Positions 22,740 to 38,420 of a stretch of DNA of 64,000 nt are shown here, piece by piece (the first letter of the stretch is position 1; each line of letters begins with the position of its first letter). The notes under the pieces are model-generated. The model saw nothing but the letters and a program-made list of their open reading frames with translations, was not told the origin of the DNA and searched no databases. A program made the position numbers and the translations under genes. This stretch comes from Apricaphanius iberus (taxonomy: Eukaryota; Chordata; Actinopteri; Cyprinodontiformes; Aphaniidae), in NCBI GenBank assembly GCA_028564705.1, contig JAPXFQ010000127.1, positions 1,674,001-1,738,000 on the forward strand. The letters are read 5' to 3'.

Positions 22740-23160
22740 TGCTAGGACACTGCGATTCTCTTTCTGCATTAAAGCGATGTTCAGCTCTCATTAAATGAAA
22801 CGTCTCTTCTTTGTAGGCGCTCCAATCAGTTCCACTGTGTCTGATCTATCCCGGTGGACAAAGAACCCTCACTGCAGCCTGTAATTGGTTTGATCATCCA
22901 GAGATTCGCATCCAATTATTGCACCTACAGCGGGCAGCGCCCGACGACAAAATCAAACAAAACCCTAAAAAGCTCCAGGTTGCATAAAAAAAAAATGCGC
23001 AAAATGACGATTTAAGCCGCATATTTCTGCCAAAAAAACTACATTAGGACGAAGTAGGTGAGGAGATAAACATTTAAATGACTTGGTGGGGTCATTTTTA
23101 TCATGTCTCGCAGCTATCATTACCAAATTAACATGAAAGCAAAGCGAATTAGAGCTCACG
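22740..23160. promoter_or_regulatory. Candidate conserved noncoding element
   Basis: A locally GC-richer, repeat-free block dense in binding words: CCAAT in both orientations (22828-22905), CCAATTATTG and other TAAT/ATTA homeobox cores, and AGCGGGCAGCGCCCG. It lies about 200 bases downstream of the proposed rassf4 start, on the transcribed side. No open frame of interest was seen. This is inference from composition only. Confidence 0.3.
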
Positions 23161-23360
23161 AAAGTTCGAATAAACCACTTCGCACTGTATTAATATATTT
23201 TTGTTCAAAAAAGTGAGAAATGTACCCCAATCCCACTTGGGAATATTAAAGCATTCAGCTGCAGTCTATTTATTTACTATAACCTCAGTAAACTTGCCAG
23301 CCTCTTCGTTTTGTTGTACAAGCCCTATCCTGTAGTAAAATTGATGAGATTGTCTCCTAC

Positions 23361-23550
23361 CATAACAGAGTGCGACCCCGTCCTCTTCCGTGTGTCTCCC
23401 AGCGACGTATTCTCCTTATCTTTACAAGCGTTAATGCCTCGTTGACAGAGCGGTATTCGGAGGAGGGAGATAAAACGGACAGGGGAGAAAGCCAATAGGA
23501 GTAGGCATTGCCACTCCTCAGCCAGTCGGTGTTCCGTGTGGGCGGGATCT
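23361..23550 (-). promoter_or_regulatory. Candidate rassf4 promoter and noncoding first exon
   Basis: Reading the - strand: a GC box (complement of GGGCGGG at 23540-23546), then an inverted CCAAT (complement at 23492-23496) 45-50 bases further on, then a CpG-containing stretch without a TATA box, and finally a splice donor (TTATG/GTAGGAG) after 23361. This is the usual layout of a CCAAT/GC-box promoter, with a start near 23430 and a first exon of about 75 bases. rassf4 needs such an upstream noncoding exon, because its ATG exon starts at an acceptor. The only gene on this strand between tmem72 and the ATG exon is rassf4, hence the assignment. Confidence 0.4.
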
Positions 23551-23596
23551 AATTTATGGTACTGTACATCTGAAAATAGTGCCGCTTAATAGCTTC

Positions 23597-23634
23597 ATAT
23601 TATATCTATCTATATCTATAGATAGATATAATAT
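23597..23634. repeat. Perfect inverted repeat, 17-bp arms, 4-base loop
   Basis: The arm at 23597-23613 is the exact reverse complement of 23618-23634, separated by ATCT. It is made of TATC/GATA words and can form a hairpin or cruciform. Confidence 0.9.
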
Positions 23635-23639
23635 CTATA

Positions 23640-26204
23640 GATATCTATATTGTTTATCAATAGCACTGAATATTAATGAAAAGGTCATTCAGTTATTTAT
23701 TTCCAAAAGTTAAACGCATGTTGATTCATTACACATACACACAAACAGATTTTAAATATTTATTTTTGATCATTTGGGTGTAGCCTACATGGTTTACAGC
23801 TAATAAAACATGAAATTTCTGTTTTTTCTGAACATTAGAATACTATACAAGATCAACATATTTTTTATGCTGAAATGTCATGTCCCACACAACCATGGGG
23901 AAAACTCTTGACTCGACAAAACGTCATTGCTAAAGAAGCTGACTTTTCCGAGAGTGGTTTATCAAAGCATTTTAATGGAAAATTAAGTGGAAGGAAAACA
24001 TATGATACAAAAAGGTGCATGGACAAAAAAGATATCTGCAGTTTTGAGATGACTACAAAGTAAAGCCCATTTAGGAAATTCACATGATGTGGACTGCAGC
24101 TGAATCCAGTGCTTCAAGAGTCACTACACACAGCTGCATTTAGGATATGAGCTACAAGTGTCACATTTCCCAACAAGAAAACAATAGAAAATACCAGAAG
24201 TGTTTAGATTAAAGAGAATAATGACAAAACAAGGAAAGTAAAATTTGCATTTCATTTGGAAAATCCAAGAGTTTGAAGGAAGAGAGGACATGCTCAGAAT
24301 TCAAGTTTCTGGAGATTTATGGAAGTTTTCACAGTCTGTGATCCTTTGGGAACCAAGCTTTAAGTCAGAATCATATTTAACAGAAATGCTATGTTACATG
24401 AATACACACAGTATACAAGTTGCCTCTCTTTGATTGAATTACTAAATTAACCTAACTTCTCAATTACTTTCTAAATGTTTGAAAAATATGTGTATAGCTC
24501 ACTATACAAAGGAATTAGCTTTCCATTTATCCCAGAGCACTTATTCTTCTTTCATTTTAAGAAAATCCTGTCACATAACTAATTGAAAGTGAACAAAAAA
24601 TATCACAAAAGCCCAACTATGTCAAATAAAACCTTTTTACAAAATATATTTAGAATATCTGGTGTGTTTTTATTCTGTCTCTGTGTAGCTGAGCTGAAAA
24701 TGTAGAAGTTCCTGTGAACTGGGAAGATTTATTTCACCCATCCTGTTTTCCAGTCTGGATCTGCCATCTCGGGAACTGTGACAGGGTGGAAACAAGAGCT
24801 GTAGGAAGTCTCTCTAACCCTGCATCTGAATGGGAGCTATGATTTACCACGCACAAAGGAAGTGAGCTGTTCCAACAGCTGACCAACTTCCCTCTTAGAA
24901 AACAGCTCTGTAAAAATGAGGGAAAGATGGTGGAGAACTTATGAAAGTTGACAGTAATGTCTTGAATATGGGGTCACTGCTGCTAATTTACCAGAAATCA
25001 TTGTGAGGATGATAACACAACTCAGGATGTGGGCCAGCGAGCAAATTCAGCATGCTCTGAACAAAGAACCGCTCTGTCTTTTTCCATAACGCACCCAAAC
25101 ATCTGATCTCGCCTGAGTTGGTTCACGTGTTAAGACACAAAGCAATCAAACAAAGCAATGGAGGGATGCAACTGCAAGGGGTGTGATTTGTTTCAGTTGT
25201 TTAAGCATTTGGGCATTTCTGTGTGTTTTCAAGTGTTTGACACCATATATAGCTGTGAAGAGCTTTTTGATGAATGAGGTGCTCTGTTGTTATTGATTTT
25301 CTCTGCTGAGAGATTGTTGTTTCCAGGCTTGCACGTTTCATACCTGCAGCTGAGTGAGCAAACGGCCAAGAGGTTCGAGGCGGATTCTTTGACAGAATAG
25401 CGCTATTGATTCATAACCTGAACAAAAGGGCGACATGCATTTTTCATACCCTGATAAAACCAGAAGAAAACAAATATTTTTTTCTTATCACCTAGGCCCA
25501 CACAAATATGCTAATTTCATGATTTATGAGGATTCATTATGGTCTCTAGACCAGAATAATAGCCATCATACCATAAGCTACTATTAATCCATATTGTGGT
25601 GAGACACAGGCCTGTGGTAGTGGATGTGCAGGCTCTCTTACATTTCTGTATTCACCATAATAACATGGGCTCCCCTCCCAGAATTCCGTCTCCATGGTCA
25701 CCGCTCACACATGACAAACACACACAAGGAGGAGGCTTGAATGGTACTAACACATGCATCCACAGACGTCTGCTCCTTCTTTTACACACTTCTGCATGTT
25801 TCCTTTTTTTTTCACTGAATGAACAAATCAGCTGATCTAATTTAAGATCTTATGAATAATGCATGCTTCAGTAACTGCATTGCCCCACCTTAACATCTGC
25901 TCTTCAATCAACCCTAGTTTAGCAAAAACAGGCAATCAGACTAAAAGCTACCACGTGCTCTTGGTGGATTAAATGGTTTTATAGTCTTATTGACTTTTGG
26001 GGCTCATACATTTTTAGTCATTGTTAAGTGCAAAATAATAAAAAAAATAGTACATTATTGTAAAAGAGAACAATCTTGATTTTAGCAAGATGATCACAGC
26101 ATTATGCAAGAATAAAACATTGGCCATTTTCCACCAAGTCTGAATACATTTTGCATGCTTCACAGTTTGCATAAAGGAGCATGGTTTCAGTGTGGAGCAG
26201 CTGT
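23640..26204. other. Noncoding interval between the candidate rassf4 promoter and tmem72
   Basis: No exon recognised. Short open frames at 23865-24083 (both strands), 24245-24433 and 25596-25835 have no familiar motif. The tmem72 3' UTR must extend into the right end, but no clear AATAAA on the - strand was found close to the stop codon. Confidence 0.4.
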
Positions 26205-29200
26205 TCAGTCAGTGATCATAGGTGCAGTGTCTGAGGTGGTGTCTGGTTCAGACTCATTCATCTCCTCTATCTTCTTTTCCACTGACTCCTCCCCCCCTCT
26301 GATCCACATCATCTCTTTCCACCACCTCCTCCTCTTCTTTTCTGTGTGTGCAGGTGCTAATGTTTGCTCCTGCTCCAGCATGGCCTGGACACTCTCTCCT
26401 CCCTCTATTGGATCACGGCAGCGATCTTGGTGTGTGAGCGCTATTTCCCCTCCCTTTCTTCCTGTCACTGTTTGGAAGAATGAGGACGTGCCGTCGGAGC
26501 CAGATCTTTCTGTCATGCATACAGTTGTTAGGCTTTGGTCGCTATTGCTCTCTGCTGGACTCTTTGGAGACTTGGTCTTTGCCTTCTTGCTTAGTATGAA
26601 GTTGAAAAAGGCTGTTACCAAAAGCATTGATCCTGCATTAAAAAATGACATGCCTTTAATGCCTTTATGGTACAGATTATAGAGTGCCTTGCAAAATTAT
26701 ACATACCCCTAAGGCTGTTATATATTTTAGCACAATACAACTCCAAAACCGTAATTAATTTTTTTGTTATTTTATATGACAGAGCAACAAAAGATTCAGA
26801 AGCGTATTGTATAATAAAAACACACACTTTCTCAAAAGCTTAAAAAACCCCATAAAAACTGACTTGCATCCTCTAACAGATTGTGCAACAAAAACATTAT
26901 TTAGAGTAGCAGCTTAAAGATTAATTAGAATTTAATTGTTCGTGTAACTTTATCCAATCACAGCTTTTATTAAACGGATTTGGATATTTAGCTTTTTAAT
27001 AAATCCTCTTTTATTACAAAAAAGGACACAATCAAGATGGCCACATGACTTATATGAGCTACAGGGATCCACAACTTTGGTGGGCAAATCTATCCAGAAT
27101 TGCAATTCTCTCTAAATCTCGCTTGTTCTTAAGTGGTAAAATGAAAGACACTGTTCATAAAACCCCTTTAAAAGTCTCTTCTGAGTTATCATTGTAGAAA
27201 ACATAGCAAACAGACTAAAGAAATGCTGACTGAACACTTTTTCTTTTAAATTCGTAATTCTTTGTGTGGTAGAAATCTAATTTGAAACAACACACCAAAA
27301 TGAAATGTATTAGTGGCAGTATAATGCTATGGGGAGGTTTTTCTTCAGCAGGGACAGAGAAACTAACACGCATTAAAGGGGCGACAAATGGAGCAAAAAT
27401 ACAAGGCAATCCTGGAAGAAAACTTGATTCAGGTTACACGACACCTGAGAAAGGGGCATCCAAATTAGATATACAGCCAGACCTATAATGGAATGATTTA
27501 GAACCATATTAATGTGCTAGAATATCGCACTGAGCTTGAAGAATTTGATAAGACGAATGAGTACAACTCCTGTATCTAGATCTGGTAGAAATGCACCCTA
27601 AAAGTTCAACAGCAGGGCTTAATACTGTGAATACCTTTTTTAGATTAAAATAAAAAATCTTGAAGCCATATTTTTTAATTTCATATTTGTATCCTAATTG
27701 TTTTGTTGCTTGAAATATGAAGAAAAGACACAGAAGTTTGTAGTTTTAACAAACTGTGAAAAAGTTCAAGGAGTATAAATACTTTGTAAGTCACTGTGGT
27801 TTTCATGGTAAAAAACATTAGTGGAAACAGCATCTTTAAAAGGGAGTAAATCTCTTCTAGCTGCATCTGTTTAGACCACCCTCTGCTGTTGGATTACTAA
27901 GCAACACATTTTCATCCAGATGTACACACTGCCTTTATTGTTGGTTAATGATTTTTTTTTACCTGGGATGATTGCATGCCAAACCAACACAGGGTGCAAG
28001 AAGCAGACCACCGACATGATGGAGTAATACAGGAATTTATGAAAGCCTCCAACGCGAGCCATCTTCCCCCACAAGATAAACACTTGCCAGTTTGGAGGAC
28101 AGCTGAAGAATAAAGGGGGAAAGCATGAAAACAGCAGTCGGCAATTGCATTCTACAAGGAAATCTACTAACAGCATTCTTTCTTTAAAATCTGAGACATT
28201 TAGAAAATGTATAGAAAAACAGTGCTGACAATTCTGTTTTTTGAAGACCTGGTCTCTCATGGACATTGAACTTAGGTAATGAACAAAAATGTATGTTCCA
28301 GGGATGATTTAGATGTTTTAACTGTGTTAAGCAATATCAATAAACATACATAAAGGCATAAATACAGAATCAGTCAGCAACATCTACTTGGAGAATCAAG
28401 GTGAAGTTCTAAAAGCTATTCAGGTTGATGGGAGCACATTTTCTCAGACTTTAAGAATATGACATCAAAACACTTCAAGCAAACTAATAAAATGCTATAG
28501 TCACTTAGCAGGCATCTAAACAAATTTTCACTTTTGATTTTATAGTTGTTGATGTTCAAATATTTGCTTTTGGAAGTCACATCCAGTGAGCTATGAGTAA
28601 TTTGCAGCTGCAATGCAGCTGCTAATGCATTCCAGTGCTGATTAGCCTTGTCCCGCAAAGCAGAGGGTCTAAATCCACTGTAAGAACTATCCCAGTTAAA
28701 CTTGGAGTGTGAAGCTTTTCAGAAGGAGATAAATGAATATCCATAGGAGCGAGATCATACAGAATAACTATTAGTGGTGGACTCATTACAATTTATTAGG
28801 ACAATTTAATGGAGGAAAAAGCGATAAAACTTTTCATTAAAAGGAATTGAGTAAGCACATAGCATTACTGTGGTCACTTGACCTGTCAGAAGGTTTTAAT
28901 AGGTTACAGCTTCTTAATTTTTGACAACAGTTAGCAAATGGGAAAGGGTTTCCACTTTTTTTCTAGAGCCTGTTTTGCTAAGCCGTGTTACCAGATCGAA
29001 GCTCAAACTTACAGAATAAGTTTCCGTATTCGTTTTAAAATTTTACTTTTTGTTTTTAAGTCACTTTACTTGTACGCGCCCCCGTATTTGTCTCAGCTGG
29101 TTCAGCCATATCTACCAGGCCGGTCACTTCGGTCAGCAGAGCACCGCCTCCTGCAGGTCCCACGGGTTCGAACGAGGATGCGAGGGGAACGTGCATTCTC

Positions 29201-32200
29201 GATCTGTGCACCTCGCCTCTGGAACCAACTCCCCATGGCAGTGAGGTTGGCCCCCTCACTTTCTGTTTTTAAATCCCGCCTGAAGGCTCATTTTTATTCT
29301 CTGGCTTTTAATGTGGCATAGTTTTGCCTTATCTTAATGTGTTTCTCTATTTTATTGCTTGGTTGTGTTTTCTACTGTTGTTTTGATGTACAGCACTTTG
29401 GTCGGCCTCGGCTGTGTATAAATGTGCTTTATAAATAAAGTGGCATGGTATGGTATGGATAAATCGAACTGAACATTAGATCCTTGTTGAATGTTTCGCT
29501 TCTCTGAGACGAAATCACCCTGACTGATGTACTATGCTAGTAAGACTCTGTTTGCTAATGCGGCTCCACTCAACGTAACTCCACACAATTATTTGAAAAT
29601 TGTTGAATAAACTTTTCAAGCAAATTTTTGCGTAACAATGAATACCTGCACCACTTTACTTGTAGGATGCTACATTAAAAAAAGATGAATTACACTAGAT
29701 TTCCTTTAAGCCCAAAACAAAATGCTTCCAGTGATTTATTGCCCGCATCAGAACTTTTTAATCAGGGTTTCGAAATACAACCATTTTGAGGAAGGTTGTG
29801 TACTCACAGCAAACACATGGACAGCAGAGCATCCAGAAAGTATGCCAACTCAAACATAATGATGCCAACAGATGATGTTCTGCAGAAAGGGATAAGATAT
29901 TTTCAGTTTTGCAGTCAGTTTTAAATTATTTTTTGTGTGTGCATGTAAGTTTGTATGTGTAAGAACAAAATAAACAATCCTGTTCCCAGGAGAGAGATTT
30001 TCCTCTAACTCTGTGGGAGTTTGGCTGTGATACAGACTGATATTTAAAGGAGGAGGAGGAGAGCTCCCATTTCTGCACTCTGCACCCCCGGTTATCCTTT
30101 TGACTTCCTGTCATCTCTTTTGCAAGCCTACATGTGTGATTATAACAACACAAATGATAATCATGGCCACAGTAACTTTTTTTTAAATCCCATAGACCAC
30201 TTTTACTCATTAGAGCTCTATGTGTTGAGCAGAAGTAGTAGAGGGAACAGCATAAAGTAGTTTAAAATGCAAGAACACACATCAAGTAGATGCCGAGGCT
30301 GTTGAACTCTCCTTGTTGGACCGTCTCCACTCCCACAGCACACAACACTGTAAAATAGAAGAACAGATTAGCTGTTTAGTGTGGGGGTAATGAGCAGATT
30401 CTGTCCACCAGATGTCAGAGTTACATCATTATTAGCTGGAGGTTGTGCTCGATTAGAATTAAACACCCCAAAGTAAGATAAATATATTTAATATTTCCAC
30501 AGTGGTACAAGCTAACTCTGTTCTCTGTTTTGGGGCGTTTATTACATATATTTCCCACATTGCTCTTCTGTATTTCTTCCAGTCTTTCTTGAGGCTTTTA
30601 CATTTTTATTTTTTATTCTGTGTATCTATTGGTGGCATAACTGAAAAACAAACCTCAGCTTTGCCTAAACGCATGTTTGTAATTTAAGCTGGCCAATATA
30701 AGCCAATTTAAAGTCATCCATTAAGTTAAGTACCAGTAAGTTTTGTAATTATAACAATTTATTCTCTCGTTGTCACAAAACTTTGATGATAGCTTAGTCA
30801 TGCTTGGAATTGCCATTGAGTACTGGTGTCAACAAATGACCTCACAATGAGTCAATGACAAGCCAGTTTGCCTAATTTTCGTAAAAAGGAATGCTGCACC
30901 GTGCCAAAAGTTTGAGCATTAAATGAGATTTGGGGTCTCGCATAACGAGGTCCATATGTTTGAGATTCTAACCAGCTTGTACACAATCATGCTTAGAAAA
31001 AGCTTTGGAAAACTTTTGTTTGTAATTACACTGATTCATAAAATCTTGATGTGTAAAGATCTATAGATATCGATTCCTCAGCAAAACTAAAAGAAACAAT
31101 CTACCTCTTCGTTCCTGCAAATAAACAAAAAAGACAATAACTGAAATCACAGATTTCAATATGGGCTTTGGAAGGAAAAAAAACAAATCAGGAAGAAAAT
31201 TGCTTTTGAATTGCTAAAGACGTGAAAAAAAATAATGCAAGGTTTTCACTTTTAAACTGCTGTACAGTTAAACTTTTTGAAGAAGAAAAAGAGGAAAATT
31301 CATATTCTGTAACACTAAGCATCCAACCATTTAAAAACGGTATAAAAATGCGTGAATATTTGAGAGAATTTTTGCAGACTCATGCTACACTTTTTTATGC
31401 ACATTGGAAACATATTAGATAAAAATCTTGTGGTGAGCAAAGTCTGAGGGCCAAAATCACCTGATCTTTGTGAAAGCTGAAAGTGAAAAAAATGAATAAA
31501 TAAAAAAACAGATTTTGGTATCCTGCAACAAGCTTTACAGAGTAGTTTGCTCGAATTTTGGCCCATTCCTCCAGACAAAAGTGGTGTAAGTAAATAGGTT
31601 TGTTTATTTAACCAAGTACATAGATTTTCCATCGGACTGAGATCAGGGCTTTGTGATGGCAACACTGAACATTTAGTCATTAACCACTTTAATATTTGGA
31701 AGAGCCCTTAGTGCTTTAATTTCCTGGCTGACGGTTTGAGTTATTGTTTTAATATTTTCACATATTGTTCTGTTTTCATGATGCCATGTAATCTCACCTG
31801 TAACAAAACACACGCACACTCACCACACAATGGAAATATACAATTATCTTTCTGATATTATGAATGATTTCATTTGTTATTTCCATTGATGCCAGACAGT
31901 TTAGTTGTTGCTTTTACATACACTCAAAGGTGTGGCTCAATTTAGCTGAAATCAGAAGCTTGCAAACTCATAACCTATCCATTGGGCTTTCCCAAACAGT
32001 CTCTCATTATTAAAGCGTTTCACAAAAATACATAATTTTGATAATCACCGTATCAAAAATATCCAAAGTGTAGTCTAATTTAATCACAGTCACTTACTTA
32101 TCTTTTTATGTAGTGTATTTTTAACTAACTATGTTAGTAAGGAAGACAAAAGTAGTTTTGTTTAAAAATTGCAATATAAAACTACTAAAGCCAGAAAAAA

Positions 32201-34415
32201 GCTCAAAGAATAGGTGAGAAATTCCTTTGGGACTTAAAGAAGTGTTTACAAGCTGTGATGTTGAAAGTTCTGACCATGCCGAAGGATAACTAAGATTTTG
32301 TTCCAGACTCATTACTAATTTGAAAATGAAAAACAGAGTTAATAAAACTATTCCAGAGTATACCAGAAATACAGCATTTTACTTTTTGCTTTTAAAAAAT
32401 TAGGATGTTTCAGGTTTTTTTTAACTTCTCAGAGATATTTTTAAATGTTGCTTGTGAATGGTCTTAAGGCAACCGCACTCACAGCTCTAAATGGATATCC
32501 CCCTAATTGAATTTAAAATCCTCAGAATGACAGAGAAACCCCCTTTGTAATAACCTGTATTTTCCCTATGAGATAAGCATGGTAGTGCAGTGATTGCTGT
32601 ACAACACATGGAAGCTATTTCTTTGGCCGGTGTACTCCAAAATCCAGAGATGCAATCTTTGCTGGAGGGAAGCTGTGGTAATGTAACTTAAATGTGTTCT
32701 GGTAGTTTGGAGAGTGAGTGGGTAATTAATACTGCATATAGCTCAGCTGGATGTTAACATACATGTGCTCCCTGTATTAATGTCTGTGGCGAACACACAC
32801 AGAGGCCAACGGGGTGACCCAGACCTGCAGACGCGTGAACAGGCAGTTGCTCAGACAGAGCCACACGCACACATGTACCATAGACATACATAAACATACA
32901 CATAAAAAAAATACGCACAACTCTCTTGTGGGCGTCATTGTACAACAGCTCGTTCAGTTAAGCCCCATAACCCAGCTGGATATGAGACTTAAAGCTGGTA
33001 TGATGTGAGGCACATGTCTCCAAGTTAATGTTCATTGTCTGCAGCGGTCTGAATTTAAGAATAGGGGTCCCGTGTTTTTCAAGCACGCAGGAACCTGAGA
33101 GCTGTTCCTTCCATGTGCTGTAGGTAATCGGTGTCTGAGGAAACCACAGGAAGAGGAACAATGATAGCTTACCATCAAGTGTGCTTTTATGTGTGCTACA
33201 TATCAACAAAGTGGTGTTCTTTGGGGTCAGAAATACAGTTGACCTTTGGTGAAATCTGATCTGTTACTTTAGTCCTGTATTCTTACTTGCACATAATGGC
33301 TTACATCTTGAACGTTTTACATTTTGTTGCATTGCAGTCACAAGCTTTAATGTACTGTTATTAAATTCTAATTGGTAAAATTTGTAAACAATGAAAAAAA
33401 AATACTTGTGAAGTAGAAGGAAGATGAGACATGGTCAGAGATGGGTAGAGTAGCCAAAAAGTTTCCTCAAATTAGTGTAAAAAGTAATTCTCCTCTTAGT
33501 GCTCTGTGCGATTTTCAAGTCTTAAGATATTGTTTTATGACCTACGTTTGTGTTAGACTTCTCAACAACTTTTATCCCTGACCTGTCTGCTATGTTTCTT
33601 CATCTTAATTGATGTTGTTGAAAAACTTATGTCATTTAACAAACCTTCAAGATCTAAAATAACTGGATTTGTATTGGGATTCAATTAGACAGGTGGACTT
33701 GGCAGCAAGATTATTGCTTTAATGTCACTCCTGTTCTTCGATCTCTGCCCTGCCCTGGCTACCAAGAAAGTCGAGAAATTAGTTCAAGATTCTCAAATTT
33801 GGCTTTAAGCGTATCCACAAACTCTCTCCATCTACATCTCCAATATATAGAATCTCTCTCTATATAGACTCTTTTTACTAATTAGGTGACTTCTTCAGAT
33901 AACTAGTCACAGTTGATATTATTTAGGTGCATCAGATTAAAAAAGATCTGTATACAAGCAAATGCCACAGTTTTGTTTTTACCATCTCTTTAAAGCTGTC
34001 TGTTATTTTCCTTTCACTTCAAAATTAGAGAAAATTTATTCACTACTGGGATTAATATCATGTTTGTGTTACAACCTGACAAACTGTTTAAAAAAACTAA
34101 GGGTCTGAATAGTTTTGTAAAGCACTATAAAGTTCAAAACAGCAGTTGGAAAAGGTTTGAGCCCAACAAAGTCTGGCAGTACTATGTTTTGAATTTCTAA
34201 TACCCTTTTCTGCTGCCTTGATTCCCAAAGATTCAATGGGATAATCTGAATTTGTAAAGATATCCCTTTCATTTGAACTAAATCCCTCTTTAGACATTTC
34301 TTTTTTGCAACACTTTTCAACGAGGAACACAAGTCTTACCTGTTGCTGTAGAAACACCAAGGATCCTGCAAGCAAACTCCACTACTGTCCACCATGCGCT
34401 CCCCGAGCTCCCCAT
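26205..34415 (-). CDS. tmem72: Transmembrane protein 72, complete, five exons, 260 aa
   Basis: Exons on the - strand are 34415-34340, 30347-30281, 29879-29808, 28102-27963 and 26632-26205. Every intron is GT-AG and the 76+67+72+140+428 bases close in frame to 260 residues plus stop (human TMEM72 is 275). Identity rests on the MSVVCFLHPVLVWHAIIPGS block (residues 101-120), nearly identical to human, on VGVETVQQGEF (30-40, human VGTETFLQGQF), and on the C-terminal SEPDTTSDTAPMI (human SEPEETTSDTTPI). Hydrophobic segments at about 10-32, 45-71, 95-113 and 116-134 give a four-pass membrane protein; residues 135-260 form a charged, probably cytoplasmic tail with a KKRRRWW basic patch. Molecular function is unknown; in mammals expression is mainly renal. 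The start ATG has A at -3 and G at +4, and the first exon encodes WWTVVEFACRILG (human FWTGLEYTCRLLG). Intron 1 (30348-34339) and intron 4 (26633-27962) carry Tc1 remnants and intron 3 (28103-29807) carries an L2 fragment; intron 2 (29880-30280) is plain. Confidence 0.96.
26682..27797 (+). mobile_element. Tc1-like element, both ends present, internally deleted, in tmem72 intron 4
   Basis: Begins after TA (26680-26681) with GAGTGCCTTGCAAAATTATA and ends with GTGAAAAAGTTCAAGGAGTA (27756-27775) running to CACTGT at 27792-27797; these are the two Tc1 ends in inverted orientation. Inside, 27313-27425 (GGCAGTATAATGCTATGGGG, GCAATCCTGGAAGAAAACTT) is decayed transposase sequence on the + strand, antisense to tmem72. 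At 1.1 kb it is about 0.5 kb short of a full copy. Confidence 0.85.
28938..29460 (+). mobile_element. L2-like LINE 3' fragment in tmem72 intron 3
   Basis: A 127-codon open frame (28938-29321) ends in the C-terminal signature of fish L2-type reverse-transcriptase proteins (RFKILLFVFKSLY, GRSLRSAEHRLL, GERAFSICAPRLWNQLP, FKSRLKAHFYS). It is followed by a short 3' UTR ending in TTTATAAATAAA and a GGTAT-type tail repeat (29443-29459), which is how these LINEs terminate. It is 5'-truncated and antisense to tmem72. Confidence 0.8.
31530..31800 (-). mobile_element. Tc1-like transposase fragment in tmem72 intron 1
   Basis: The + strand reads as the complement of Tc1 transposase: ATTTTGGCCCATTCCTCCAG (31555-31574), GATCAGGGCTTTGTGATGGC (31641-31660) and TTTTCATGATGCCATGTAAT (31772-31791) are standard landmarks in the right order. 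Frameshifts and stops throughout. Confidence 0.7.
33295..34130 (+). mobile_element. Tc1-like remnant with both ends in tmem72 intron 1
   Basis: The left end at 33295-33435 (TTGAACGTTTTACATTTTGT, then GTGAAGTAGAAGGAAGATGA) and the right end at about 34070-34130 (GTGTTACAACCTGACAAACT, AGTTTTGTAAAGCACTATAA) are Tc1 terminal repeats in inverted orientation about 0.84 kb apart. The middle is not recognisable, so most of the transposase is gone. Confidence 0.6.
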
Positions 34416-38210
<3,795 letters not shown>

Positions 38211-38214
38211 CTCT

Positions 38215-38420
38215 TCTGATGTCAAAATAATTAAGTTCTAGATTCATCTGTCCAAAACATATTGTTCCATATATGCTGGCAAATGTTTAAGTTCGGGGTT
38301 GCAAACTTTACCTTTTATTTTCTTTCTGAGAGACCAGATGTTTCCACCCTGCACTCTACCAACCAACATTAAACTGGTGCAGTTCCTGTTTGACTGCACA
38401 GACATGTACCTTCATTGCAA
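38215..38420. repeat. Degenerate dispersed-repeat fragment
   Basis: GATTCATCTGTCCAAAACAT (38241-38260), ATTGTTCCATATATGCTGGC and TTCTTTCTGAGAGACCAGAT follow in order a motif series I recognise from common DNA-transposon repeats of fish genomes. The exact family cannot be named from memory. Confidence 0.35.

Noticed and set aside
26155..26682. 175-codon + strand open frame, the longest in the window
   Set aside because: It is the antisense shadow of the last tmem72 exon (26632-26205, - strand), which has splice sites, matching phase and a recognisable C-terminus.
27871..28266. 131-codon - strand frame read as one protein
   Set aside because: Only 28102-27963 is a real tmem72 exon; the rest is intron read-through on both sides of good splice sites.
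29160..29175. GGTTCGAAC, a tRNA B-box-like string
   Set aside because: It lies within the L2 coding frame, with no A box or cloverleaf around it.
31315..31680. 121-codon - strand frame
   Set aside because: Its upstream half is decayed Tc1 transposase sequence and the remainder is unrelated intron DNA.
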